Shown: piece by piece, positions 1 through 8,585 of the stretch
How the letters are laid out: each line of letters opens with the position of its first letter
Numbering within the stretch: the stretch's first letter is position 1
Origin: Longitalea luteola
GTDB lineage: Bacteria; Bacteroidota; Bacteroidia; Chitinophagales; Chitinophagaceae
Direction of reading: 5' to 3'
DNA: 64,000 nt
Assembly: GCF_017356035.1 (NCBI RefSeq)
Contig: NZ_JAFIQX010000013.1
Span: forward strand, 184,463-248,462
The notes under the pieces: model-generated
The model's database searches: none
Seen by the model: only the letters and a program-made list of their open reading frames with translations
Told to the model about the DNA's origin: nothing
Made by a program: the position numbers and the translations under genes

Positions 1-103
1 ACGGTTCAGGGCGCTGGCAACAAACGGCTTAACGGGTACTTGATGAACCGGTTCCCCGTTTTCATGCGGCATACTTTTTTGGGCTTTGTGGATAAACAGA
101 TAT

Positions 104-1258
104 ATGTTAGCAATGAATTATCGCGGCCCGTTCAGGGTTCGTTTGGACAGAAACAAGGCAGAACCTGAGATTCAACATCCCCAGGATGCTATTGTTCGTG
201 TAACTCGTTCATGTATCTGCGGTTCTGACCTGCACCTGTATCATGGCCTCGTGCCAGATACCCGGGTGGGTATGACCTTCGGGCATGAATTCACCGGTGT
301 GGTAGAAGCGGTTGGCGCCGGCGTTCAAAAATTAAAAGTAGGCGACAGGGTACTGGTGCCGTTTAATATAGCCTGTGGCACCTGTCCCTTTTGTTCACAA
401 CAATTGTACGGCAACTGCCATGAAAGTAATTCTGAAGCCACCGCAGTAGGCGGTATCTTCGGTTACTCACATACGGCCGGTGGTTATGATGGCGGACAGG
501 CTGAGTATGTGCGTGTGCCTTATGCAGATGTTGGACCGGAAATAATACCCGACTGGATGGATCTTGATGATGCCGTTCTGCTTACCGATGTGTTGCCCAC
601 CGGTTACCAGGCCGCTGAAATGGCTGGTATTAAAAAAGGGGATACCGTTGTCGTATTTGGCGCAGGCCCCATTGGCATTATGGCCGCCAAATGCGCCTGG
701 TTATTTGGCGCCGGCCGGGTGATCGTTATTGATAAGCTCGACTACAGGTTGGAATTCGTTCAAAATTACGCCCAGTGCGAAGTATACAATTTCCTTTCGA
801 TCGACGATCCGGTGCTCTTCCTGAAAAAGCTCACCGGTATCGGTCCTGACGTTTGTATCGATGCTGTAGGCGCCGAAGCAGCCGGTGATCTGTTCCATAC
901 TTTGACGGGAAGAAAAACACTGCTGCAGGCAGGCTCGCCCACAGCGTTGGAATGGGCCATCAATGGGGTGAAAAAAGGAGGCATAATCTCCATTGTAGGT
1001 GTTTACGGACCTACCGGCAATATGATCCCCATTGGTAACGTGGTAAACAAAGGCCTCACCATCCGCGGCAACCAGGCATCTGTAAAACGCCTGTTGCCAC
1101 GCCTTATCGAGCACATTAAAAACGGCATTATAAACCCCAAAGAAATAATAACGCACAGGCTGCCTTTGGAAGAGGTGTCAGAAGGATATCATATATTCTC
1201 TGCCAAGCGTGATAATTGTATCAAAACAGTTTTAATACCACCAAGAGCAGTTGCCTAA
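104..1258 (+). CDS. Zinc-dependent alcohol dehydrogenase (formaldehyde dehydrogenase-like)
   Basis: Medium-chain dehydrogenase/reductase that should oxidise an alcohol or aldehyde adduct with NAD(P). Visible features are the catalytic-zinc site (CGSDLHLYHG, then GHEFTGVVEAVG), a structural-zinc loop (CGTCPFC...YGNCHES) and a Rossmann nucleotide-binding stretch (VVVFGAGPIGIMAA). The frame is open from a TTG at 86, but the ATG at 104 (or 113) fits family N-termini better. The length of about 384 residues matches the glutathione-independent formaldehyde dehydrogenase branch. The small membrane-anchored gene starts 11 bp downstream, so the two probably form an operon. Substrate is not determinable from sequence. 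Confidence 0.9.
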   Translation: MLAMNYRGPFRVRLDRNKAEPEIQHPQDAIVRVTRSCICGSDLHLYHGLVPDTRVGMTFGHEFTGVVEAVGAGVQKLKVGDRVLVPFNIACGTCPFCSQQLYGNCHESNSEATAVGGIFGYSHTAGGYDGGQAEYVRVPYADVGPEIIPDWMDLDDAVLLTDVLPTGYQAAEMAGIKKGDTVVVFGAGPIGIMAAKCAWLFGAGRVIVIDKLDYRLEFVQNYAQCEVYNFLSIDDPVLFLKKLTGIGPDVCIDAVGAEAAGDLFHTLTGRKTLLQAGSPTALEWAINGVKKGGIISIVGVYGPTGNMIPIGNVVNKGLTIRGNQASVKRLLPRLIEHIKNGIINPKEIITHRLPLEEVSEGYHIFSAKRDNCIKTVLIPPRAVA

Positions 1259-1269
1259 AACATAATTTT

Positions 1270-1836
1270 ATGGAAAGTAAAAATCAACAAACGCCCGGGC
1301 ATTGGCCTGTAGACAAAGCTGAGCCTGCAGAAAAACAAGGTGGCGATGACATGGCCGCCCGCTTTGCCCACATAAAAGGTTGGGGCATCGATGCTGATGC
1401 TGAGAATGAACCTACTTATCCAATGAAGCACTGGAATGGCGACGATCGTAAGGGATTGAACTATGACCGGCCGGAGCTGCAACCGGTTACCGTGGAAAAG
1501 TTGCACTCAATCGAAAGGCCCTCGGTTTCAGCCGTTTTTGGCACCACCTGTCCGCCCACCGGTGTAAGCGGTGCGCTTCGCCGTCATGCCTTCAAATACA
1601 GCGAAGGCAAATGGGCCCACTGGCTTACTTTGCTGGTGGCCGACCGGGTGAATGCCGTAGAAGGAATTATTGACGATATTAAGCAGGGCATATTTCCCAA
1701 CATCATTGCCGAACGGGGATGGACGGCCGAATGGAAATACAACCGGAAAGGAATGGTAAAGAATATCGCGATCGGTGTTGCGGTTACAGCGGCTGTATTA
1801 ATGCTGCTGTCGGGACGGAATAAAAAAGCACATTAG
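1270..1836 (+). CDS. Hypothetical protein with a C-terminal membrane anchor
   Basis: A 188-residue protein of unknown function. The first 160 residues are soluble and rich in W, H, P and D (HIKGWGIDADAENEP, YPMKHWNGDD). Near the C-terminus a hydrophobic helix (NIAIGVAVTAAVLMLL) is followed by GRNKKAH, which fits a tail-anchored inner-membrane protein. An in-frame extension to 1216 overlaps the dehydrogenase, and the ATG at 1270 is the sensible start. Immediate downstream position suggests a role with the dehydrogenase. I do not recognise a named domain. Confidence 0.8.
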   Translation: MESKNQQTPGHWPVDKAEPAEKQGGDDMAARFAHIKGWGIDADAENEPTYPMKHWNGDDRKGLNYDRPELQPVTVEKLHSIERPSVSAVFGTTCPPTGVSGALRRHAFKYSEGKWAHWLTLLVADRVNAVEGIIDDIKQGIFPNIIAERGWTAEWKYNRKGMVKNIAIGVAVTAAVLMLLSGRNKKAH

Positions 1837-1880
1837 GGTTGAACGAAGAAAAATAGCAGAACACGATTTACTCTATAGCA

Positions 1881-1913
1881 AAAGCCTCGCTATGGATAGA
1901 GCGAGGCTTTTTC
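1881..1913. terminator. Bidirectional hairpin terminator
   Basis: Perfect 11-bp stem (AAAGCCTCGCT at 1881-1891 with AGCGAGGCTTT at 1900-1910), 8-nt loop, T-run on the + side and A-run on the other. It separates two convergent genes. Confidence 0.85.
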
Positions 1914-1948
1914 AATATATAGTAACATTTAAATTGATCATCACTGCA

Positions 1949-4090
1949 TCACTCTGTCTTTCCCTCCAATGCCAGCAGGAATGCATATTGCCAGGCTTTG
2001 TCTTTGAGGTAATCAAAGCGACCAGAAGCGCCGCCATGGCCCGCATCCATATTGATCTTGAACAGCAGCTTATTGTTATCTGTTTTCAATTCCCGTAATT
2101 TGGCCACCCATTTGGCCGGTTCAAAATACTGCACCTGCGAATCGTGCAGGCCGGTAGTTACCAGCATATTGGGATAAGCCTTCTTTTCTACATTGTCGTA
2201 CGGAGAATAGGACTTCATATAAAAGTACTCTTCCTTCTCGGCGGGGTTGCCCCATTCTTTATATTCACCGGTGGTTAGCGGGATGCTGGGGTCCGACATG
2301 GTGGTGATCACATCCACAAAAGGCACATCTGCTATAACGCCGTTCCACAGGTCAGGACGCATATTCACAATGGCGCCCATCAGCAGGCCGCCGGCACTGC
2401 CGCCATTGGCATACAGGTGTTCTTTGGTGGTATACTTTTCTTTGATCAGGAATTCACCACAATCGATAAAATCATAAAAGGTATTTTTCTTATGGAACAT
2501 ATGCCCCTGGTCGTACCAGGAACGCCCCATTTCCTGTCCGCCCCGCACATGCGCAATCGCATATATAAAGCCACGGTCGAGCAGGCTGATGATATTACTG
2601 TTGAAACCAGGCGAAATGCTGCTGCCGTAAGAACCATATGCATACAATAGCAGGGGATGGCTGCCATCTTTTTTCATACCTTTTTTATACACCAGCGAAA
2701 CAGGTACTTTGGCCCCGTCCCTCACGGTGGCCCACAGGCGTTCCGCAGCGTAATCTTCCTTTTTGAATCCACCCAGCACTTCGGTTTGTTTTTTCAGTTC
2801 CCGTTCCTGCGTATCCATGTTGAAATCATAGATAGAAGTGGGCGTGGTCATGGAAGTATAGGAGAACCGAAGAATATTTGTATTATAATCCGGGTTTATA
2901 TGCTGGAAGGCAGCAAATACTGTTTCCGGAAAACTGATATAGTAATCCTTTTTGTCAGTCTGATCAATGACACGCAGTTGGTTCAACGCATCTTTCACCT
3001 CGCCCAGTACCAGATGGTTTTTAAAGACCAGCATATTGGAAATATATACATCCTTCCGGTGAGGTATCACTTCTTTCCAGTTCTTTTTGCCGGTTTTGGC
3101 TTCAGGCGTTTGCATCAGGCGGAAATTAGGCGCATTCCAGTCGGTAAGTACATAGAACCTGTCATTGAAATGTTCGATGCTGTATTGGAAATTCTCTTGC
3201 CGCGGTTCAAATATTTTGAAGGAACCGGTTGGCTGGGCGGCTTCCAGCAGGCGGAACTCAGTAGATACCTGGTTCATGCTGGAAAAGATGCTGATGTATT
3301 TCTTCGATTTGGTGCGATAAACCCCGATGTAAAAACGATTGTCTTTTTCCTCATACACCATTACATCCCTGGCCGGATCGGTGCCCAGTTCATGCCGCCA
3401 GACCTGGTAGCCCAATAACGTGGTCACATCTTTTTTTACATAGAAAATGGTTTTGTTGTCGGCCGCCCAAACAATATAATTACCTTCTACATTGCTGATG
3501 ATTTCCGGGTAGATGGCGCCGGTTACCAGGTTTTTAACCTGCAGGCCATAGAGCCTTCTGCTCACCGAGTCTACCGTAAATGCCAGCAGTTCGTTGTTAT
3601 CACTCACTGCCCGTCCGCCAATGGAATAATATTTGAAACCTTCGGCCATCACATTCTGGTCGAGCATGATCTGTTCCGGAGCTTCAAGCGTTTCTTTTTT
3701 ACGGCAAAATATGGGATATTGTTTGCCTTCCTCATAACGCGTGTAATACCAGTAGCCATTGTCTTTATAAGGCAGTGATTCATCTTTTTCTTTGATGCGG
3801 CTTTTCATTTCCTGGAAAAGCTTTTCCCGCAGTTCCTTCGTGCCACTCATTAACGTATCCAGGTAAGCATTCTCTGCTTTTAGATAATTCAGCACTTTGG
3901 GATTCTCGCGTTGGTTCAGCCAGTAATAATCGTCTATGCGCTTGTCGCCATGTGCCACTAATTCTTTTGGCTCCTTGTCCGCCACAGGAGGTTTTATATC
4001 TCCTGGCCATTGAAATGTATTCATAGTAGGGGATGGTTGATTAAACGCCACTAAGGTAGCAGCAATTGGTAATAAAAACAGATTTCTCAT
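1949..4090 (-). CDS. S9 family prolyl oligopeptidase / oligopeptidase B
   Basis: Serine oligopeptidase that cleaves short peptides, 713 residues as usual for the family. The N-terminal stretch (MRNLFLLPIAATLVAF) is a likely signal peptide, suggesting a periplasmic enzyme. Residues about 25-440 form the beta-propeller cap, including the early DDYYWL motif typical of S9A. The alpha/beta-hydrolase domain carries the triad: Ser565 in GGSAGG, Asp650 in TTGLHDSQV and His685 in DAGHGG. It appears monocistronic, ending at the shared terminator at 1881-1913. Oligopeptidase B specificity (basic residues) is an inference from overall similarity. Confidence 0.93.
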   Translation of the reverse strand: MRNLFLLPIAATLVAFNQPSPTMNTFQWPGDIKPPVADKEPKELVAHGDKRIDDYYWLNQRENPKVLNYLKAENAYLDTLMSGTKELREKLFQEMKSRIKEKDESLPYKDNGYWYYTRYEEGKQYPIFCRKKETLEAPEQIMLDQNVMAEGFKYYSIGGRAVSDNNELLAFTVDSVSRRLYGLQVKNLVTGAIYPEIISNVEGNYIVWAADNKTIFYVKKDVTTLLGYQVWRHELGTDPARDVMVYEEKDNRFYIGVYRTKSKKYISIFSSMNQVSTEFRLLEAAQPTGSFKIFEPRQENFQYSIEHFNDRFYVLTDWNAPNFRLMQTPEAKTGKKNWKEVIPHRKDVYISNMLVFKNHLVLGEVKDALNQLRVIDQTDKKDYYISFPETVFAAFQHINPDYNTNILRFSYTSMTTPTSIYDFNMDTQERELKKQTEVLGGFKKEDYAAERLWATVRDGAKVPVSLVYKKGMKKDGSHPLLLYAYGSYGSSISPGFNSNIISLLDRGFIYAIAHVRGGQEMGRSWYDQGHMFHKKNTFYDFIDCGEFLIKEKYTTKEHLYANGGSAGGLLMGAIVNMRPDLWNGVIADVPFVDVITTMSDPSIPLTTGEYKEWGNPAEKEEYFYMKSYSPYDNVEKKAYPNMLVTTGLHDSQVQYFEPAKWVAKLRELKTDNNKLLFKINMDAGHGGASGRFDYLKDKAWQYAFLLALEGKTE

Positions 4091-4130
4091 GTGGCTGGGT
4101 TTGACATTGAATTTACGGCTTTAACATAGA

Positions 4131-4778
4131 TTAATTACACAAAATGCGGTCAATTAAACGGGGAATCTTTGCGAATGCTTCGCTTTTGGATCGTTCATGC
4201 CTTTGGTCTTTGAATTCCTGGTATTCGATACCTATATGGTAAAAATCCTTTTCAATATCAACGCCTAAATAATGCGCACAGCTTTTAATATGAGGCACCA
4301 GGTGATTATGAGCTTCCCTAATTCCTCCTGGCTGAAAATCAAATTCCCCGGAAGAAGTAAAGACCACCAGTTTTTTCCCTGTCAGGATGGGTTCTATCGG
4401 AAAGTCTCCGCGGGAAAGATCAAAGGAAAAAGTTTCGTTGATCCGCGCGATCTGATCGAACCAGGCCTTCAGGGCTGCCGGCATTCCATAGTTGTACATG
4501 GGAGTGCCGATAACGATCAGGTCCGTTGCCGAGACCTGCCGGATGTATTCATCTGACCTTGCGAGCGCCAGTCGTTGTTCTTCGGTAAGCGCCGTCCTCG
4601 AAAAAGCACCTGCTATCCAGTCAGGGGTCATCAGCGGGGGAGGGCATTTGACAAGATCCAGTTCTTCGATCTCAGGATTGTCAATTTTTTGTTGAAGCCT
4701 GCCGAGGAAATCCTTTGAGAGCTTACGGGTAAGTGACCGTTCCATGCTGGCACTGGATTGAACATTCAATATTTTCAT
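4131..4778 (-). CDS. azoR: FMN-dependent NADH-azoreductase
   Basis: Flavodoxin-fold NADH:quinone/azo-compound reductase of 215 residues. The N-terminal FMN phosphate-binding segment is NVQSSASMERSLTRKLS, and the second flavin-contacting segment is GTPMYNYGMPAALKAWFDQI, as in AzoR. The family performs two-electron reduction of quinones and azo dyes and protects against thiol/electrophile stress. It lies downstream of a same-strand Crp/Fnr gene, with 72 bp between them that contain a palindrome (4830-4843), so it probably has its own regulated promoter. A second azoR-like gene lies at 54255. Confidence 0.92.
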   Translation of the reverse strand: MKILNVQSSASMERSLTRKLSKDFLGRLQQKIDNPEIEELDLVKCPPPLMTPDWIAGAFSRTALTEEQRLALARSDEYIRQVSATDLIVIGTPMYNYGMPAALKAWFDQIARINETFSFDLSRGDFPIEPILTGKKLVVFTSSGEFDFQPGGIREAHNHLVPHIKSCAHYLGVDIEKDFYHIGIEYQEFKDQRHERSKSEAFAKIPRLIDRILCN

Positions 4779-4829
4779 TCACTGTTTTTTTAATGCAGGT
4801 AAATTTCGTACGGCGCCGCATTAAAAAAA

Positions 4830-4843
4830 TTGAACTGGTTCAA
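4830..4843. promoter_or_regulatory. Palindromic operator candidate upstream of azoR
   Basis: TTGAAC-TG-GTTCAA, 6-bp inverted arms with a 2-bp spacer, in the 72-bp gap between the Crp/Fnr regulator and azoR. About 50-65 bp upstream of the azoR ATG, where a regulator would act. The binding protein is unknown; the adjacent Crp-family protein is an obvious candidate. Confidence 0.4.
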
Positions 4844-4850
4844 GAAATGA

Positions 4851-5426
4851 TCACAGGTCTTTTTGTGCCCTGATCTTACTCAGCATTTCGGCTGAAATGC
4901 CCAGATAGGATGCAATGAGGTATTGTGGGATCTGCGCCTGTAACGACGGGTATTGTTGTAAAAATGTTTTGTACCTGCTCCTGGCGTCATGTGCATTCCT
5001 GTAATAAATACGCCGTAACAAAGCGGTAGCGTGGCTTTGAAGTATCAGCCTGAAGTATTTTTCAAGCTTGGGTAACTTTTCAAGCAGCTCATTGAAAGCA
5101 GCGCGGGTGATGAGCGCCACTGTTGCAGGTGTTATAGCGGAAATGTTCAGGCTGCTGGCATGCTGATTATGAAAGCTGTCGAGGTCAGCCGCCCACCAGT
5201 CGGCAACGGCGAGTAATACGATCTCTTCCTTGCCGGTAGCAGCATCAATTATATAACCCTTTAGACTGCCCTCCAGCACAAAAGCATCATACCTGCACAC
5301 TGATCCTGCAGACAGCAGATGCTCGCCGCGGTTCAGTTGTTTAATGGTCCAGTATGAGCTTATTATATTTTGATCTTCTTCTGTAAGCGAAACATACCGC
5401 CTGATGTTGTCGAATAATAGCTCCAT
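4851..5426 (-). CDS. Crp/Fnr family transcriptional regulator
   Basis: 191-residue regulator with a cyclic-nucleotide-binding-like beta-barrel (about residues 10-110; RGEHLLSAGSVCRYDAFVLEGSLKGY) and a C-terminal segment (IPQYLIASYLGISAEMLSKIRAQ) that is the winged-helix recognition region of the short Bacteroidetes Crp group. The frame stays open upstream, but that extension crosses the divergent helicase gene. The ATG at 5426, just below a good promoter, is the start. No Fe-S cysteine cluster is seen. It probably controls itself and/or azoR; the ligand is unknown. Confidence 0.9.
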   Translation of the reverse strand: MELLFDNIRRYVSLTEEDQNIISSYWTIKQLNRGEHLLSAGSVCRYDAFVLEGSLKGYIIDAATGKEEIVLLAVADWWAADLDSFHNQHASSLNISAITPATVALITRAAFNELLEKLPKLEKYFRLILQSHATALLRRIYYRNAHDARSRYKTFLQQYPSLQAQIPQYLIASYLGISAEMLSKIRAQKDL

Positions 5427-5443
5427 AATTACTTGAAGTAAAA

Positions 5444-5473
5444 CAAAGTTACGAATACCGTACTTTTGCCAAA
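5444..5473 (-). promoter_or_regulatory. Bacteroidetes promoter of the Crp/Fnr gene
   Basis: Read on the minus strand: TTTG (5473-5470), 18 nt, TAACTTTG (5451-5444), matching TTTG-N19-TAnnTTTG. The predicted start lies about 10 nt before the ATG at 5426, giving a very short leader. Confidence 0.6.
5461..5468 (+). promoter_or_regulatory. -7 element for the DEAD-box helicase gene, overlapping the Crp promoter
   Basis: TACTTTTG is an exact TAnnTTTG -7 box ending 4 nt before the ATG at 5473, so transcription would begin at or next to the start codon. No well-spaced -33 box is seen. It lies inside the spacer of the divergent Crp promoter. Confidence 0.4.
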
Positions 5474-6795
5474 TGCACAAATCTTCTTTTTCTATTGAGG
5501 ACTCGCTCAGGAATTTACAGATCGATGCGTTGAATGAGATGCAACAGGCGTCTTTGGAAGCCAATAAAACCGCAAATGAAGTAGTGTTGCTGGCAGATAC
5601 CGGCTCCGGCAAAACGCTTGCTTTCCTGCTGCCGGCAGCACAATTGTTAGACAGACATAAAAAGGTTACACAGGCAATGATCATTGTGCCTTCGCGGGAA
5701 CTGGCCCTGCAAATTGAACAGGTGTTCAAAAAAATGGGAACGGGCTTTAAGATCACCTGTTGTTATGGCGGTCATTTACGGGAAACGGAAGAAAATAACC
5801 TGAAGCAGGCGCCTGCTTTGATCGTGGGAACACCAGGCCGGCTGGCCGATCATATCCGCCGCGGTAATATTATTACCAGTCATATTGAAACCCTTGTGCT
5901 GGATGAGTTTGATAAGTCGCTCGAGCAGGGCTTTGAAGAAGAAATGTCTTTCATTATCGCGTCACTGCCTGCCTTGAAGAAAAGAATGCTTACATCTGCT
6001 ACCGAAGCCCTGGAAGTGCCGGCATTCGTAGGACTGCAGGAGCCGGTGAAACTTGATTTTTTAAAAAGGGAGAAAACAGGCGCCCTGACTGTTCAAATGG
6101 TATGGAGTGATGATAAAGATAAATCGAATACGTTATTCAGGCTGATCTGTGCATTGGGTAATCGTTCTACCATTGTGTTTTGCAACCAGCGCGAGTTTGT
6201 AGAGGATGCTAGCGCTTACCTGAAAGACAATGGCATTGTGAATGTATTCTATCATGGCGCCATGGAACAACAGGAGCGCGACGCCGCTTTGTGCAAATTC
6301 CGGAACGGCAGTTCGAATGTATTGATCTGTACCGACCTGGCTGCACGCGGACTTGATATTCCCAATATCCGCTACATTGTACATTACCAGCTTCCCAATA
6401 CAGAAGAATCCTATACGCATCGCAACGGGCGTACTGCCCGCATGGAAGCCAGTGGTACCGCTATCCTGATACTGGGGCCAACCGAAAGAGTGCCTGAATA
6501 CATTTCAACAGCACCTGCCGTCATTGAACTGCCAACTACAACCGTATTGCCCAAAAAGCCGGAGTGGACCACTTTCTTTATTTCGGCGGGTAAAAAGGAC
6601 AAAGTGAATAAAGTTGATATTGTAGGTTTCCTCGCCAATAAAGGTCAATTGAAAAAAGAAGATATAGGATTGATCGAGGTGAAGGACTTCTTCTCCTTTG
6701 TAGCGGTGCGTAAATCAAAAGCAAGCCATACTTTACATTTGATCAAAGATGAGAAGATCAAGAATAAGAAAGTAAAGATCCATGTGGCGAAGTAG
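5473..6795 (+). CDS. DEAD-box ATP-dependent RNA helicase with DbpA-type RNA-binding tail
   Basis: 440-residue RNA helicase. Motifs in order: Walker A ADTGSGKT (41-48), Ia PSRELA (73-78), TPGR (120-123), motif II DEFD (144-147, Phe in place of Ala), SAT (175-177), TDLAARGLD (287-295) and HRNGRTAR (316-323, normally HRxGRxGR). Residues about 365-440 (TTFFISAGKKDKVNKVDIVG onward) match the DbpA RNA-binding domain, which targets 23S rRNA helix 92 in DbpA. A role in ribosome assembly or RNA unwinding is inferred. Transcribed divergently from the Crp regulator from a 46-bp gap, possibly leaderless. Confidence 0.93.
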   Translation: MHKSSFSIEDSLRNLQIDALNEMQQASLEANKTANEVVLLADTGSGKTLAFLLPAAQLLDRHKKVTQAMIIVPSRELALQIEQVFKKMGTGFKITCCYGGHLRETEENNLKQAPALIVGTPGRLADHIRRGNIITSHIETLVLDEFDKSLEQGFEEEMSFIIASLPALKKRMLTSATEALEVPAFVGLQEPVKLDFLKREKTGALTVQMVWSDDKDKSNTLFRLICALGNRSTIVFCNQREFVEDASAYLKDNGIVNVFYHGAMEQQERDAALCKFRNGSSNVLICTDLAARGLDIPNIRYIVHYQLPNTEESYTHRNGRTARMEASGTAILILGPTERVPEYISTAPAVIELPTTTVLPKKPEWTTFFISAGKKDKVNKVDIVGFLANKGQLKKEDIGLIEVKDFFSFVAVRKSKASHTLHLIKDEKIKNKKVKIHVAK

Positions 6796-6840
6796 CCATT
6801 GATTACAACGATCCCTACGTGGTTTGGCGTTAGCACTGCC

Positions 6841-7572
6841 TCAGATCAAATGCCGTGCTTCGGCCCAGCGCATATGGTAAGCCATTTTTGCCGTATAGCC
6901 GAGTTTGCGTATGAGCCTGTAATTTACCAGCGCGCCCACCGGTGCTCCTATAACGGGGATCAGCTGCGCCATTTTAGCCAGGTCGATATAATCGCGGTAT
7001 TCCTGCTGGAAGGGGCGCCATTCAAACTGGTGAATATCTTCGGGCAGGCTTTTCGATTTTTCATCCCAGTCTTTCATGCTCAAAAATACCTGTCTTCGGT
7101 GTTTGGCCGAAGAGAACGCCAGCTGAAAGATATGCAGGATATACACACGCTCCTTGTAATCATTTACCGGGTATCCATAGGTAGCTGCGATCTCGAAAAG
7201 GAGTTTGATCTTTATAGCAATTAAAAGCGGAAAATCGGCCAGGCCGAGCAACAGGCCGCCGGCGCCTGTGACGGCGCCTTCAACGGCTGCTGTATTACGG
7301 TATAGTTTAATCTTTTCATCAACACGGTAGTCGCCTTCTTCCAAAGAAAGCAGCATCTTTTTATTCCGTGTCGTCCATTTAGCGCCAAATAATACACCGC
7401 GGATCATTTGTTTGATCGCTACTGTAATGGCCTGATGCACTTTTTCCGGGATCAGGCTGTTGATCTTGTCTTGCGCTGATTTGGACAGGCGGTTCAGGAC
7501 GCCGGGCCTCCGCATCATTTTCCGCTGCCATAATTGCAGCTCCCGCATCATTTCCTGTTCGTAGATCATCAT
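6841..7572 (-). CDS. EcsC family protein
   Basis: 243-residue member of the EcsC family, a membrane-associated family of poorly defined role named from the Bacillus ecs locus. The diagnostic central part is a glycine-rich hydrophobic segment (AAVEGAVTGAGGLLLGLADFP) followed by LLIAIKIKLLFEIAATYGYP and a late hydrophobic stretch (LIPVIGAPVGALVNYRLI). The N-terminus is basic and amphipathic. It converges on the helicase gene (45-bp gap) and appears to be a single-gene unit. Confidence 0.85.
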   Translation of the reverse strand: MMIYEQEMMRELQLWQRKMMRRPGVLNRLSKSAQDKINSLIPEKVHQAITVAIKQMIRGVLFGAKWTTRNKKMLLSLEEGDYRVDEKIKLYRNTAAVEGAVTGAGGLLLGLADFPLLIAIKIKLLFEIAATYGYPVNDYKERVYILHIFQLAFSSAKHRRQVFLSMKDWDEKSKSLPEDIHQFEWRPFQQEYRDYIDLAKMAQLIPVIGAPVGALVNYRLIRKLGYTAKMAYHMRWAEARHLI

Positions 7573-7667
7573 AATGCTACGAAATGCAAAAATGCTGCCG
7601 GGGATCAGTTGTCGGGCGATTAGTTTACCTGCTGAATCTGAAGGGGTTCAGGGGAGCGTAAACTTTC

Positions 7668-8528
7668 TTATTTTACCGAAGCGATAAAGTTTTTTATTAA
7701 TGTGGCCGCGGGAGCAGCGTGCGTTTCGAGCATCAGGTGCCCGGCATCAAAGATATGCGCTTCCATGCGAGGCAGGTCTTCCATCCAGGAAACCGTTTCT
7801 GCAATGTGGAAGAAAGCATCGTGCCGGCCCCATAACAGTAAGGCAGGTGGCTGATGGGTTCGCAGGTAATCACCGATGGCATCAAACTGCGCTGCATGCG
7901 TGGCATAATCAGTGATCAATTTGCGTTGAACGTCTAAATGGCCTGGCAGCGACATCACCCGCCAGTCTTCCTCCCACAAAGCCGGTGCTATTTTTTTTGC
8001 TACGTCTTCCGGTACGCCGGCAACATATTGGTCTCGCATACCCTGCAAGGTTAAATGCATCATCGCGGCGGCTTCATTTTGAGGATTGGGATGAGACCAG
8101 TACTCCAATGTATCTTTCCATAATGGACCAAAACCAGTGCGATGCGCATTGGCGTTTTGGATGATGAGGCCAAGAACACGTTCCGGCGCTTTCATGGCCA
8201 GCCGGATGCCGGGTACAGCACCGAAATCATGTAAATAAATAAACAGTGATCGAACTTCTAAATGATCGAGCAGTTCACTGAACACCGTAGTGTATGCGTC
8301 GAAGGTGGAAACGGGTAATTTTTCTGATTGGCCATAGGCCGGCATGTCGGGAGCGATCACATAGGCCGATTGAGCCAGCACGGGGATCACATCCCGGAAT
8401 CCATTCGCTGAGTTGGGAAACCCATGAATTAACAAAACGGCCGGCCGCTGCTTTTCACCGGCAACGATCACGGAAAGATCTGTTCCGAAGGATGTTTTGA
8501 CGGTAATTCGGTTAATGGTGTTTGACAT
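7668..8528 (-). CDS. Alpha/beta hydrolase (haloalkane dehalogenase/epoxide hydrolase-like)
   Basis: 286-residue cytoplasmic alpha/beta-fold hydrolase. The oxyanion motif is HGFPNS. The nucleophile elbow reads LHDFGAVPG, where Asp replaces Ser, the mark of the haloalkane dehalogenase/epoxide hydrolase/fluoroacetate dehalogenase branch. The catalytic His sits in DAGHLMLE near the C-terminus, and the cap region (about 130-200) is rich in W and M. The start follows from homologous N-termini (MSNTINRITVKTSFGTDLSV). Substrate unknown. It lies 57 bp downstream of the GH30 gene on the same strand. Confidence 0.88.
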   Translation of the reverse strand: MSNTINRITVKTSFGTDLSVIVAGEKQRPAVLLIHGFPNSANGFRDVIPVLAQSAYVIAPDMPAYGQSEKLPVSTFDAYTTVFSELLDHLEVRSLFIYLHDFGAVPGIRLAMKAPERVLGLIIQNANAHRTGFGPLWKDTLEYWSHPNPQNEAAAMMHLTLQGMRDQYVAGVPEDVAKKIAPALWEEDWRVMSLPGHLDVQRKLITDYATHAAQFDAIGDYLRTHQPPALLLWGRHDAFFHIAETVSWMEDLPRMEAHIFDAGHLMLETHAAPAATLIKNFIASVK

Positions 8529-8585
8529 GATCTATAGGTTATATATCCTTAAAGATACGCGCTACGTTTTGCCCCATCACGATTG

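Noticed and set aside
1..103. Possible end of an upstream gene
   Set aside because: Short open stretches in two frames but no recognisable protein ending, so no gene was assigned.
2657..3418. Long plus-strand frame of 253 residues
   Set aside because: Antisense shadow of the S9 oligopeptidase gene with no protein-like features.
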